This document shows, one piece after another, positions 28,392 to 40,888 of a DNA stretch of 64,000 nucleotides (position 1 is the stretch's first letter; each line of letters begins with the position of its first letter). Both the position numbers and the translations under genes were made by a program. The notes below the pieces were generated by a model. It was not told the origin of the DNA, did no database searches, and saw nothing but the letters and a program-made list of their open reading frames with translations. Location of the stretch: positions 1 through 64,000 of the forward strand of contig JALJEE010001112.1 in NCBI GenBank assembly GCA_023231475.1, in the 5' to 3' direction. The stretch comes from Seison nebaliae (lineage: Eukaryota; Rotifera; Pararotatoria; Seisonacea; Seisonidae).

Positions 28392-29938
28392 TTAACTTTC
28401 AATTTCATGAACGACAGTTGTTACTTTTAATAATTTTTTAATTTCTTTAATTTTCTTATTAATCAATTCGATTTGATCCAACATTGGTCGTTTTCTTTTA
28501 TTCAAATCTTCATTTATCAAAACATCCATCATTGTTCGTGTTAATGGAAATGTGGTATTCGATTTTTTTGACGATTCACATTTCTTATCAAAATCATCCA
28601 TATCCAATGTCCAGATAAATGCTCCGGCTAATCGGTTTTCTTGAACATATCGACATTTGATCGATACACTTTTCGAATCGTCATATCCAATCAATAATTG
28701 ATTTTTCGAATCGAAAGCAATCGGAACTCGATGTCGATCATGCCAATATCGTTTGAAATTATAATGAGAACCAGATGTCGAACTGACTTGTTGAGATTGA
28801 GAATTGTCTTCTGGTGACCACCAAATATTCGGTGTATATTTCGATTTCTTCAATTTATTTCCTTTTTTCTTCCGATATTTCCTTCGACGATAATCTTTAC
28901 TTTTCTTCTTTTCTCCTTTACTTTCTTGTTCCAATCGTTCCTCTTTCAATTTCTTTTCATCCTCCAACATCTCACACATTTCATAATATGTCACTACTCC
29001 ACTTTCTCCCAAATATTTCGATGTCATTCCTCCATTATTACCATTCTTTCCCAAGGAACGGAAAGCAGCTTGTTTATTATCTCCTCGAGAATCAGCTCGA
29101 TATGTTCGTCCATAAGATGCGATACCAATCATAATCTTTCTGGACGGACATCCTCGATCTAACCAATTCTTAACTGCTGAATTAGTGTTCAATTCTTCAC
29201 TAATTCCTGTTTCATCAGGTCGTCCATATAAAGTGGAATGATGTCCAATTTTATTATGCCATTGACCATATAAATCATATGTCATTATATTCACGAAATC
29301 GACATATTCACATAATACAGGTATATCATATCCTTGATCCAACAAATATTTACCTGCCGCTGTTGCAATACTTAATTCGTAACGTTCGTTTCCTGATGAT
29401 TGAGATTCCTCTTCAAAAGCTGAACGAATTGTCTACGAAATGATAATAAGAATTAAATATTTAAAATGGTAAAAGGAAAATAAAATAAAAAAACTTTAAT
29501 CAAATTTCCAAAATTTTGTTTATGTTGAGCGTTGGGAAACTCCCAATCGATATCTAAACCATCAAATCCATGTTTCTTACAAAATGCGATGGCACTTTGA
29601 GCCATCGCTTCACGACGACTTTGAGATATAACGGCACCGTCGAATGATCCTCGAGCATGCCATCCACCGACGGAAATTAAAATTTTCAATTTCGGATTCT
29701 TCTTCTTTAACTTCATTATTCGAGGATATAATGGTTTCTCACCTTTATATGTTCGAATATCATTCGGAATACCATGAGTGATCGTCGCTCCATTTAAATT
29801 GGCGAACGCATAAATGATATGAGTACAAATAAACGGATCAATATTTTCCGGTTTTAGTTGCGACGATTTTTTCGCCCGATGTACACCCCAATTAGTGAAG
29901 TAACAGGCAACGATATATCTCGATTTAATTTGTTTCAT
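28392..29938 (-). CDS. GH18 chitinase-like protein
   Basis: Glycoside hydrolase family 18, hydrolysing beta-1,4-GlcNAc polymers. Two exons (29938-29495, 29432-28392) give 494 aa. TIM-barrel blocks are in order: YIVACYFTNWGVHR, CTHIIYAFANL, LKILISVGGWHARG, the catalytic DGLDIDWEFP (DxxDxDxE intact, proton-donor Glu present), VNIMTYDLYGQWH, IGIASYGRTY, and GAFIWTLDMDDFDKKC. Inside the insertion subdomain is a Lys/Arg-rich run (about 45 residues, near 28960-28820) that is atypical for chitinases. No signal peptide is seen at the chosen ATG, so a 5' exon encoding one may be missing. Possible 3' continuation is discussed under the neighbouring ORF. Confidence 0.88.
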
Positions 29939-30629
29939 TTCATTCCTTTCAATAATTTAATTATATTATTTAAATTTCTTATTATAACTTTAATTCATTC
30001 TCCCGATAATGTAATGACGCGATCTCGTTGAATTCGACAATTATGAAATGATTCAAAAGAAACAATAATAAACATAACATCGGAAACATTTGCGAGTGAT
30101 GGATGAAGTGGAATCATGTACTATGTCGAGATGTGTCAACGAAAATTTTGTAATTCGTTTTCTAACTAATTCATCATCATCTAATCTATTCACTTCTTAA
30201 CGTGTTTGTTTAAACGAATCATTCATCTATCGAATCAGGTCACCTTTATTACATTGATAATCCCTACCTGGTATTATCAGGAGAATCAGCCAATTTGACA
30301 GTTGACAGTTTATCTCTCGTCTCTATCTAAATAAAAGATGTTTCTTCCATTCCATTCCTCTCTCTCTCACTTGCTGTTTCCTTTCTTTAATTTTCTTGGT
30401 TTTTCCTTTTCGGATTCGATGATTGGAAGAAGTTTTATTTTGAAATTGTTTATTATTATTGTTAAATCAAAGAAGAGTCATTTATGGAAAATAATTTTTC
30501 ATCAAAATAATCAACATGGTTTGAAAGAAAGATAAACGGAAGATAGATATTTATTGAGAAAGTTATTGAATAGAAATAATTCTTCGGAGATATCTGCCGT
30601 TCATATGAGTGAGAGATAATGGAAGATAT
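29939..30629. other. intergenic region upstream of the chitinase
   Basis: About 690 bp between the MAK kinase stop and the chitinase ATG. A chitinase leader exon with signal peptide may hide here but I could not identify it. Otherwise no gene seen. Confidence 0.45.
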
Positions 30630-32379
30630 TTAGAGACCATATTTCTTATTCCAATCCGTTGTCAATCGTTTGCCACTTAAACGATTGAAATCTAACGAAT
30701 CCAAATTGTTATTGCGAAGAACAGACGGTTGATATGATGTTACAGGTTCTAATTTCTTTGTTTGGAATGGAACAGTCAAAGGAGAAAAGTTCTGTCCATA
30801 ATCCGTTTTGTTCTTATGACTATCCTGCTTGGGATGATACTTCGAATGTCTCGTATAATAATCGGCTGCTTGATTCTTGATACCGGATGATTTTCGAAAG
30901 ATACTATCTCGTCGATGAGATGGTGACGTATGATCATTATAGAAAGAATTATTCTCGTTATATATCGATTTAAATGATTCTTTCTTTTTCAAGGAATTTT
31001 TCCGTTTCGACGGATAATCCGAATTACTTAAATCAAACAAATTTGTTGCGTAATTTGATGAATAATTACTCTCCTTCTTCTTCAATAAACCAATATTGTT
31101 GTTATTATTATTGTTGTTGTTATTCGTTAGTTTGGGTAAATCGATTAGGTGTTTGGAGTCACGTCTCGTCGGTTCCCATTTGGGTTTTTTCGAATTCTCA
31201 TCATTAAACAAATCATTATAGAAATCGAAAGTATCAATCGGTTTCTTCGTTTCTTTTTCCGTCGAGAAGATGTCGTTGGAGAGTATTGAATCATTCTTAT
31301 GTAGATTGGAACTGTGATAAGACGTAAAATTATTTTTAAATTTTGACGTTTCATTTTTCGTTGAGGGAATATTATTGAATTGATCGTTTAAATAAAGTTT
31401 CTTAACCGATTCTTTCCTCTCCAATTGCATTGGAGCTCTCTTCGCCGAATATCCATTCTCTACACTAAAATAATCGTGATTTAATAAGTTTGCACAAGAT
31501 GGTCGTTGTTTCGGATTCCAATATAACATCTGATCTATACAATCGATCGCTGCATGATTCCCATTCTTTACAATACCTTTCATCGTCGTTCCACCACAAA
31601 CTGGCCAACGATAACCCATTTTGGTAGCTAAAGTATATCCTTCTTCCCATTGTGATCGTTGTGGAGTTCCCATCACATCACAAATTTTGAAGAGTTGGTC
31701 TATCTCACTATTACCGGGGAATAAAGCTCGCAACAAATACAATTCCACCATAATACAACCAACCGCCCAAATATCGATTGGGGAATTGTAATTTGGTGAT
31801 TTTAATAATATTTCCGGTGCTCGATACCATCTTGTGGAAACATATTCGGTATATGGAGGTGCCGATCGAATTTCTCTTGCTAAACCGAAATCGGCAATTT
31901 TTATTTGTTCGGGACCATTACAAAGAATATTCTCCGGTTTGAGATCACGATGAAAATATCCTTTCTGATGAATGAATCCCAGTCCTTGGAGAACTTGATA
32001 AATTATATTTCTTATCGTTACTTCAGGAAAAATGGATTTTCTCTTTTTCATCAATTCATATAAATTTTCAGGCATATACTCGAAAACCATAAACAAATGA
32101 TTATTATGTCTCATTGCTTCCTTCAATTTGATGACATTAGCATGCTACAATTTAAAATAATTACAAATCTAATTTACAAATGAATTTGAGAGAAATTTGA
32201 ACTTTTCTTATTTTTTTTAAAGATTTGATTTCTCTCAAATTTTCACATTCACTCCAGGAATGATAATGTTTCTTCATTTTCTTTATTGCAACTTTCTCAT
32301 TCGTTTCTACATTAACGGCCAATAAGACGTTGCCATATGTCCCATCACCAATTTGTGTTTGTAGTGTATAATTCTCCAT
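30630..32379 (-). CDS. MAK/ICK-type ciliary serine/threonine kinase
   Basis: CMGC kinase of the RCK family (MAK, ICK/CILK1, DYF-5), which regulates intraflagellar transport turnaround and cilium length. Two exons (32379-32203, 32144-30630) give 563 aa. The kinase domain starts at residue 1: [20 protein letters not shown] (Gly loop), VAIKKMKK (catalytic Lys), [14 protein letters not shown], then the TEY activation motif in [16 protein letters not shown]. The family-specific helix [10 protein letters not shown] is also present. The C-terminal 270 residues are Asn/Lys/Ser-rich and disordered, as usual for the family, with an Asn run encoded by an AAC/AAT repeat. Presence alongside DNAI2 supports a ciliated animal. 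Confidence 0.93.
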
Positions 32380-33832
32380 TGTTGCGTCTAGATATTGGGG
32401 AGGGTCGGAAATATGAAATTTTTTTAAAGAATTTGCATTGATCGTTTATGACTCCGACTGATGATATTCACATGAAAATAAATGATCTATAATGGAATAA
32501 AGATAATTTTTTAATTATAATATCTTATCTAGCGATGTAAATAAAGATGGTCAATTGTCGAATTGTTTTTTCCGTTATATCAACCGAATATAAAATTTTA
32601 ATGATGAAATGAAATTCTCGTCCATTTTTTTTTGAGAAACTATCGTTAATTCGTGATTCCACAAATGAGAAATCAAAAACTGAAAAATATTTGTCTTTAT
32701 TCTCTTCTCCACTTCCTCATATCATCATCATCTCCATCGTCGTCGATGTGTTCTCCCTCGTCGCTAATGGATGAGAGAGAGTGCATATAAAAGAATTTAG
32801 GTTATTCAAATTATTTCATAATCATCTCTGATGATCACACAATTCTTTCTTTTCTCACAAGACATTTCTCTCAAATGATATTTCCATTACAACTCTACAC
32901 ATAGACAAGCACGCACCTCCGCAGACTATCTCCTGCGTAACAGTGTGGGAGAAGATAATGTATATAAATTTCTGGCGAATAAATATTTACCGATTTCATG
33001 TATATCGATGCTTTAATGGACTCGACTCCAATATATATATATCAAACTGAATATCATCTAATACTTTTGTCGTTGTCCTCTGCTCTCTCTCTCTCTCCCT
33101 TTTTTCTATTTAGTTCGCTCACTAATTATATGAAAATAAAGTTGAAATGCTATTGTCCACAGTTACCAATAATGATGGCTGTTGTCATGGCAACTTGGTG
33201 ACATTAGCTTTCTTTTTAATTTTTTACTTTATACAGAAGATATATACTTATACCACACTCTTCCGTTTAATCTTCCAATTAATCTCATAATCCATTTCCA
33301 GTTTGAAGAAATATTGTTGGGAATTAAAGTTTCAAGTGCTACGTCGAATAAAACTCCAATTTATTAATATCGTCCACTTCAGTCCCAATAATTTCATATA
33401 TAACTAACAATTGAATTTAAACTTTAAATCGTATTCTAAACTCTAACAAACGACTACGCTGTCAAGTATCCAACTAACACCCAACTCACACCTTGTTCTC
33501 AATATATTTCTATAAGTTTTTCATACTCAGTTTATGAGACTTATAATTCAGGTAATATATTAGTCTAATTAATTAAGTATAAGTTGAATTACATAAGTTT
33601 ATGATGATATTCGTAACCATAAGATAATAATTTGGGAAAAATAGAATTTCTGATCGAAAACTAACGATGACGTTCCATAAGAAAAAATTCATAAGATGAA
33701 TTTATTGAAGAAAAAAAACAATAAAGAAAATTTTAAATTGTTTTTGAAAAATTAGTTTATGTTCGATGCAATTCCGTTTAGGAAATTCTGTGATTTTATA
33801 AGACAGTTGTATCAAGAAAGTGGTGTGGGAGA
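32380..33832. other. intergenic region, MAK kinase / TIMM50 divergent
   Basis: About 1.45 kb between two divergently transcribed genes. It holds a short CT dinucleotide tract near 33082-33098 and several ORFs under 70 codons without protein character. No gene seen. Confidence 0.5.
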
Positions 33833-34856
33833 ATGTTATCTAAATGTTTGAGATTTATTCCCCGACATAATCTCATCATTCAACGGATGAAGAGTTCGAC
33901 AGATTTAAGTCATTTGAAATGGTATCAGAAACTCGTTCATCCAAAACATCGATGGAAAACTTCTTTAGTTGGTATGGCACTATATTTGGGATTGAGTGGT
34001 AGTGTCATCATTTGGTCATGGGGAAGTCCTCATTATGATGAGAAAGGACAGGAAATTATGGATATGTACACGGACAGTGGAGTGTTGATGTCTCGTGTTC
34101 ATCGGACGGCGAATGAAGTTCGTCGATATATCGATGATATTCAAGCACCATCATCTCAAAAATTACTTCCCGATGAATTGAAGCCGCCATATACTCAACC
34201 GAAATACACTTTAATTATCGAGCCGAAACATTTGCTCATCGAACCGAAATGGTCTGCGGCTCAAGGTTGGCGACATCGAAAACGAGCATATGTCGACGAA
34301 TTTTTGAAGGCTGTTGGTTATCCTGAATTCGAAGTCGTTTTCTTCACTGACGAACCGATGATGAGTGGGCGGAATGCGATTCATGCATTAAATGAACAAT
34401 CACACGCAGCAATTGCTGATCTTTATCGGGAAAGTACTCGATATATCAATGGATCACATGTGAAAGATTTGGATTGTATTAATAGAGATCCATCAAAAGT
34501 TATCGTTTTGGATGTGAACGAAAAGAATTTCCAATTACATTCCCGTAATGGACTAAAACGTCTACCTGAATGGACAGATAATCCGAACGATAGAACTCTT
34601 TTAGTTCTCGCTGCATTTTTGAAAAGTTTTAAATATTTTTTTTTATTTTAAATTAAATAATTAATTTCTCCAATTTCCAGTGATTCAAAAAGATGATTTA
34701 GATGTGAGAACTGTTTTGGATTATTATAATAAAGAAGTTGATCCTCTCCAATCATTCGAGGAACTTTTAAGGAAGAGGAAACAACACTTCTCTCAAACTC
34801 AACAAAAACAACAACAATCGAAATCTTTCAACTTTTTTTCCGCAAATAAAAATTGA
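33833..34856 (+). CDS. TIMM50: mitochondrial import receptor subunit TIM50
   Basis: Receptor subunit of the TIM23 translocase at the inner membrane. Two exons (33833-34625, 34681-34856) give 322 aa. A basic presequence (MLSKCLRFIPRHNLIIQR) is followed by a TM segment (SLVGMALYLGLSGSVIIWSWG). The FCP1-like phosphatase-fold domain comes next: YTLIIEPKHLLIEPKWSAAQ, GWRHRKR, FEVVFFTDEP, RYINGSHVKDLDCINRDPSK and NPNDRTLLVLAAFLK. As in other TIM50 proteins the DxDx(T/V) phosphatase motif is not preserved (EPKHL here), so it is a binding rather than catalytic domain. The C-terminus has a Gln-rich tail. Confidence 0.94.
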
Positions 34857-34989
34857 TTAATCACATTTCAATCGATCATTAATTTGGTTGAGGAATTATA
34901 TGTAGAAAATTATTTTCTTAAAGACAATTTAAAAGAAATAAGAATTTTATCTAATTTTAAATGGACTGTCAATATTTCTCAACTAAAAT

Positions 34990-35238
34990 TTATCGACGAT
35001 GTTTAAGCCTTTGAATTACAGTACATAATCTTTCATTCATCATCATGATTGGACGGAAAATCCAAATTTCTTCCTTCGCTATCTGTAAGTGACGAGAAAC
35101 GACGAGTGCCACGAAATACGAATTCAATATGATGAATCGAGGTAGTAGTTGACGTGGATGGAAAAGTAATTTGAAAATTCCGTATAAAAGGAGAAGAACG
35201 AATATCACATTCACAGTAATCTTCTTCGAATCTTCCAT
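34990..35238 (-). CDS. small two-helix membrane protein, unknown
   Basis: An 82-codon ORF from an ATG at 35238. Two hydrophobic segments (VNVIFVLLLLYGIFKLLF and RFIILNSYFVALVVS) flank a short basic loop, and the tail is basic. It is convergent with TIMM50 and 130 bp from it. I do not recognise a family. ORF length alone is weak evidence, but the composition is more protein-like than surrounding non-coding DNA. Confidence 0.4.
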   Translation of the reverse strand: MEDSKKITVNVIFVLLLLYGIFKLLFHPRQLLPRFIILNSYFVALVVSRHLQIAKEEIWIFRPIMMMNERLCTVIQRLKHRR

Positions 35239-35593
35239 TCTTTAATCGTCACTAATAATAACTGGAATGAGATGGATGGAACGATAATCAAAACTTGTAA
35301 ACTAATAGAGAAAATTAACAAAATAGAAACTTTGTTAAAATGAAAAAAAAAGACAAATAGAAAACAAAATGAAACGAAGAAATAGTTTTGTTTGAGGAAA
35401 TGAGAAGAATAAAATATTCTCATTTTCACATTCTCCAAAAAAAGAAAAAGAAAAATTATCAAACGATAATTATTTTTAGGGGGGAAAACATCAAAAATTT
35501 TATTATTCGTCAAATAAAATTTTCAAATATTCTTATTTCAAGCGTACAGTTCACAATGTTGTTGTTGTTTTTTTTTTGTTGTTCTTGTTGTTG
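35239..35593. other. AT-rich gap with homopolymer runs
   Basis: No gene seen. Several A/T homopolymers and a GTT repeat at about 35558-35596, just downstream of the next gene's stop. Confidence 0.5.
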
Positions 35594-38500
35594 TTAACCG
35601 GATAATAATCGTCGACGTTTTTCACCGATCTGCGAGAGACGTTTCGATGGAATGATTGTATATGGATCATTTATCGCATATTTCTCCGCCATATTTCGAT
35701 TTTCATCGTTGTAATAATAATCGTCTTCTTCTCCGTCGTCATCATCGTCGTCGTCATCACTGAATTGATTGCAATGGATTTTCTGATCGAGATATTTGTT
35801 CGTATTGAAATATTTCATTTCCTCTTCACTGAACGAATTGTAAGATCGACGTTTACGTGATGGAGATACTTTCAACGAATCTGACAAATTCATTTTCTTC
35901 AATTGATTCGATGGTGAAATGTCGTCATTTAATTTATTCTCTTGATTTTCGTTCTCTATTACCATCTCAATTTTTCGATTGATGGTGAGCGAAGAAAGAG
36001 AGTTGGTAGTTTTTGTATTACGGAATTCTTGTCCGATATGATAGTCATTGAAACATATATCATCTAACGCTTGTTGGATGACAGGTGGAATGGTTCGTTT
36101 ATAATAATTCAAATCTTTCATGTTAGTTGATGTAATGGAAGCATTTGATCGATTCTTAACAGAATTATTCAATCTATCATTCGATTTCTTCTGATGAGAT
36201 GATCGTTGAGACGATCTCTCTACTTTAATTTCATTTATTGCTCCAGTTGATATCGATGCTTTAACTGCTCTCGTATTGGAAACTCGATTAATTCTCTTTG
36301 TACTTTTTACTCGTCTATTTCGAGTTCGATTAACTGTCGAAGAAGATGGTAAATGAACAGATTTTATTACCCTATTCTTCTGCTCATCATTCTCCTTATC
36401 ATTCTCCATCACATCATCAATCACAACATCTGTGTTGTTGTTATTATTGAGATTTCCATTTTCCATTGGATTTGATTTGACTATAATTGTTGTAGTATTA
36501 ACGATATTTGTGATGGTATTAGTTGATTGGACATTTGTCTCATCATTTCCTATTATATTTTCCTCATTATCTTCTTCTTCTTCTTTTTCTTGTTGTTGTT
36601 GTTGTTCATTGATATGATTGTCTTGATGATTGATTTCGGGAGTGAGAGAATTATTTTCATTTTTCTCTTTTTGATATTTCATTAGAGATTGTCCAATAAG
36701 TAACGTTTTCAAAATATTCTCATTTTTCTTCTTTTTTTCATTCTCTAATCGTTTTCGTTGTCGTCGTTCACGATCTCGTTCTCGTCTTCGTTCTCTCTTT
36801 TTCTTCTCTTTCAACAATTTCTCATCTTCTACATCCATTATCATATCATGATTAGCTAATTCTTGTCCATTCTGTTCCATTATACGATAGAATTGTTTCA
36901 CCATCGCTTCTGGATCATCATCTTCATCAACTTCGACTTTTGTCTCCTGTTCTTCCTCTTCCATTCTCATACTAATCTGTTGCTCTTCTTCTTCCACTTT
37001 ATTCTTTTTAACATTTTTTTTAGTCGTTTTTCGTTTTCTCATCTTCTTTTTCGGCTCTTCAATTTTCTTCATTTTCTCCTCCTCATTTATCTTGTTCGAA
37101 TGTAATTTGGAGAGATTGAATCGAAGTTTAATTGGGGGACAAAGACGTTTATCCTCTTCAATTGTTGGACCATTTAACGATTGTCCATCCATCAATTCAT
37201 CAATTGGCAATTTATGTTTTCGTTTCTCAACAAAATCTTCATCCGACGATGAATCTGAAAGAAATTTCTTCAATGATTGACTCAATTCTTGACCATCATT
37301 CACTTCATCATCAATAATCGATTTGTCTTGTTTATTTGGAAAGAAAACTTCGTTGAATTGAGATAAATCACCAGTAGATATGTCATTCTCATCTTCATAC
37401 GTATCCATCAATAATTTCTCATTGTCCATTTGGAAAGTGATGAGATCTTTTGATACTCGCCATAATTGAGCGGCACTTGCCACTGAATGACATTGATGGA
37501 ATGCACTCATCGATCCAGATGATGATGGTAATCGAGAAGAACGAGCAGATGATTCGTTTGATGATGCATTGGAGGAAGAAAGACCCAACATATTATCAGG
37601 ATGATATGGTGAAGTTAAAGGAAGATTTGTATTCGATTTCTCCTTCTTATAAGCACGATGAATATTCCTACTAACTTGTAATGCATCCAATTGGAGAATA
37701 CCTTGTTCACTACAATTATCTTCCACAGTTCCATTCTTATAATGTTGATGACAACAAAATGATTTGACATCAAACACATTCCGACACAACGAACATTGAA
37801 TACATTTCGATTTGAGATTCTTGTATTGATTCGAATTGATCATTCCTTTTGTCAATAACAAATTTCCTTCATTATTATCAAATGTTCGAATACCATCTAA
37901 CGGTAATTGAGTGAGTGCATGAAAGATTGGGAGAACGATATCATTCCTATCACATTTCCTCAATTCAATGAAAATTTCCTCTTCATAAACTTTCAATTTT
38001 TCCACCATTTTCTTCCGTTCTTCTGCTTCCTCTTCTGCCATCTTCTCCTGACGTCTTTTCTCTTCAGCGATCTGTTCTGGTGTTTGTTTTGGTCTTATAT
38101 GAATTTTCATCTTCAAATTACACAATTCAACACTCTGAACTGCCAATGACGACACGTCTAATGAAGATACGAATTTGGATGGAACTTGTGACGTTTCCGT
38201 CATCGACGATGTTGATATTTCTATCATTGCTGCTGGTGCTAAAAAATTTGAATTTGAATAAATTTCAAAAAATTTAAAATAATATCAACCTTTCAATGTT
38301 GTTGTTGTTGTTGTGGGTGATTCGACTTCATATTCTGTCACTTTCGGTGAGAATTTTACTTCTTGTTTCTTTCTCCCATTTTTTCGACGACGTTTCTCAC
38401 CATTCTTCCCCTCTACCAAACTACTCATCGTACTCACCATCGTTGTTGTTGTTGTTGTGGTTGTTGATGTAATTGTGGTTGTGATAGTAGAATCAATTCT

Positions 38501-39960
38501 CGTTAATGGCGATTTGTCTATAGAAGAAGGATTTTTGATGGAATTGATAATTTTCGACATTCGATTTTGTTGCGATTGTCGTCGTTGCTCTTTCGTCTGC
38601 ATGTTCACTGCCGCGTCACTACCATTGGACGAGATGGCAGAGAACGTCGAGGATAATGTAGAATTCTTGTTGATGAATCTATTTTGGAGATAGTACAACA
38701 ACGTCTGCCGAATTCGATCATTAGTTACATCATCGATCTCGTCCATTCTCAATAATTGACCGCACTCGTCGTCTTCTGTTGATAGAAGGAGGTGCAAATC
38801 AATTGCACGAATACAACTTATAGACTTATTTGAATGAGAAGTCAAAGGATTGGAATATTGGAAATGAGAAAGCACTAAAGACTCTAATTCGTATTGTTTT
38901 ATATTCAATTTTTCAATTTTTGATCGAATTTCATTGGTCGAAAGGAACAACGGGTCGAAACTCTCCCACTTCAAACAGCATTGTGCCACATCAACTAATC
39001 GCACAACTGTCGTTCGTCGAGTCGACTCAGTTTGTTGAGCGCACATTTTCATATGAACCGCCGGTAACAACATCGGTAATCCAACATCAAACCAAGTGAT
39101 ATCTTGATCATTAGAGAGAGAAGGAATATTGAAAATTCGATCGAATTGTTTCAATTTCTCTTCAAATTTTTGCGAATTCGAATAATTATTCGTCAAATTC
39201 GAATTTCTTATTTCCACAATAATATCATCAAACTCTTTCTGCATTTCTTTCGATGGTTCTCCATTGTCTTTCTTTTTTGATTGTCGATTATATGAATCGT
39301 GATAATTCATCGGATTTTGATTGACTTCTTTCTGCAAATCATTCGCCAATTGTTCAATGAGAATTTGTTCATCATCTTTCCTCTCCAACAAATCGACATT
39401 TGAATGAGAATTTGATAAAATCATCGTTTCATCCACATCAGTCTCTTCTTTCTCACTATCCGAAAAGAGAAGTGATGATGTTATTAAACTTGACTCGATT
39501 GGAGGATTCAATAAATCACTGCGAATTGTCGTCGATTTCCTTTTTGTTAACAATTCGGATTTATTCTCTTTTTTCCCCACCAAATCCTTGGAAATGATTC
39601 CGTTTGATGGTTTATGATCGTTCTTATTCATTCTCTCCTTTCCAATTATTGTCTCTTTCGATATCGATTGTTCTTTAATTATCGTTTCTTCCCGTTTCTT
39701 CATTTCGTCATTATCATCGTCGAGAATATCTCCAATGTCCGACATCAAATATTGGAAATCTTCATAAATCTTATTTGTGGAACTATTTTCACTTATCAAG
39801 TTGTCATTGATACCGGACGTCATCACATTCATCGAATTATCGAACGACGGTAAATTGAACATCAAATCGAAATTATTATCCAAACCGTTTGAAAGGATAT
39901 TATTATCATTTGTATTATTGGAGAGATTTAAATCATTCAATTTTGATGATGCAAATTGAA

Positions 39961-40033
<73 letters not shown>

Positions 40034-40888
40034 ATTTTTGGAAGATGAATTTAAGAGAGTTGATGTTGTTTTAATCGATTTCATCATTTCAGATGAATCG
40101 TGAAAAGATGATGAAGTCGAAGGAATATTTTGCCTCAACTTTTCCCGACCAGAAAACGGTATAAAATTATTACCATAATCATTCAATTTCGATTTCGCTG
40201 TTCCAGATGATGAATATGGTGAACTTCTGCTATTTCCCCTCATACTAAACGAACGATTTATTTGCTGAGAATTGAGTTGTTGTTGTTGATGTTGTTTGAA
40301 TGAATCGACATTTCTTAATGTGCCACCATTGATTGATGTGGTGGATTGATGAAAAATGTTATTTTTATTTTGAAATCCTCCACCTCCTCCCATCGGTGGT
40401 TGTGTACGACGAGACGATGAATATCGTCGATCCGTCTCATATTTACATAAGTGACTTTTCCCCGAACTATTCAGAGTAGTCGAAGGAATGAAATTGTTGA
40501 AATCTTTCGAACTCGACGACTGATCATTTGACACTATACAACGTGACGGAATATTCTTGGAGGAAGAAACGGATGAATTCCTCATCACTCTCAATGACAT
40601 CAAATCGTTCTTCTCCTTTTTCGTATCCGTCGACGAAATGATCGACGTCTTCATCGACGTCACTCCCAACATCCTTGTTATTGTCGAGGATGTTGGACAT
40701 GTTGTCACAATATTATTGATAGATATCGGAGTTGTTGTTGTCGAACTTTGCCGATGAACAAATAAAAGATTTTTATTTGTTATTGTTGTTGATGAATGAT
40801 GTAAGCCAACATTTTCATTTATTTTCAAATTATTTGACTTCTTTTTTTGAAAATTTGAATGACGAATATTTAATAGATCATTCGTCAT
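35594..40888 (-). CDS. very large, mostly disordered protein of unknown function
   Basis: Two long exons (40888-38290, 38238-35594) join in phase (LKA-PAAM across the junction) to give 1,747 aa. Most of it is Ser/Asn/Thr-rich, Lys/Glu-rich or acidic low-complexity sequence with many poly-amino-acid runs. Two segments look folded. One is near the middle of the first exon product (DITWFDVGLPMLLPAVHMKM, then a long helical stretch through the Arg-Arg-Thr-Thr-Val-Val-Arg-Leu region). The other, just after the intron, contains a Cys/His cluster (CIQCSLCRNVFDVKSFCCHQ) that could bind zinc. Basic nuclear-type motifs (KRRRKNGRKK, KKKRERRRERDRERRQRKR) suggest a nuclear chromatin or transcription role (inference). 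No family recognised. Confidence 0.65.
39959..40035. repeat. ATT/GTT trinucleotide microsatellite within the coding exon
   Basis: On the plus strand a (TTA/ATT)n block of about 43 bp runs into a (GTT)n block of about 30 bp. Read on the minus strand these are AAC and AAT codons and encode an uninterrupted run of about 26 Asn in the large disordered protein. Length polymorphism is likely. Confidence 0.9.

Noticed and set aside
38313-38693. Plus-strand ORFs antisense to the large disordered protein, including poly-Val and poly-Cys translations (also 39889-40074 and 36432-36617)
   Set aside because: They are translations of the complementary strand of Asn/Thr/Glu repeat codons. The minus-strand frame is far longer and splices in phase.
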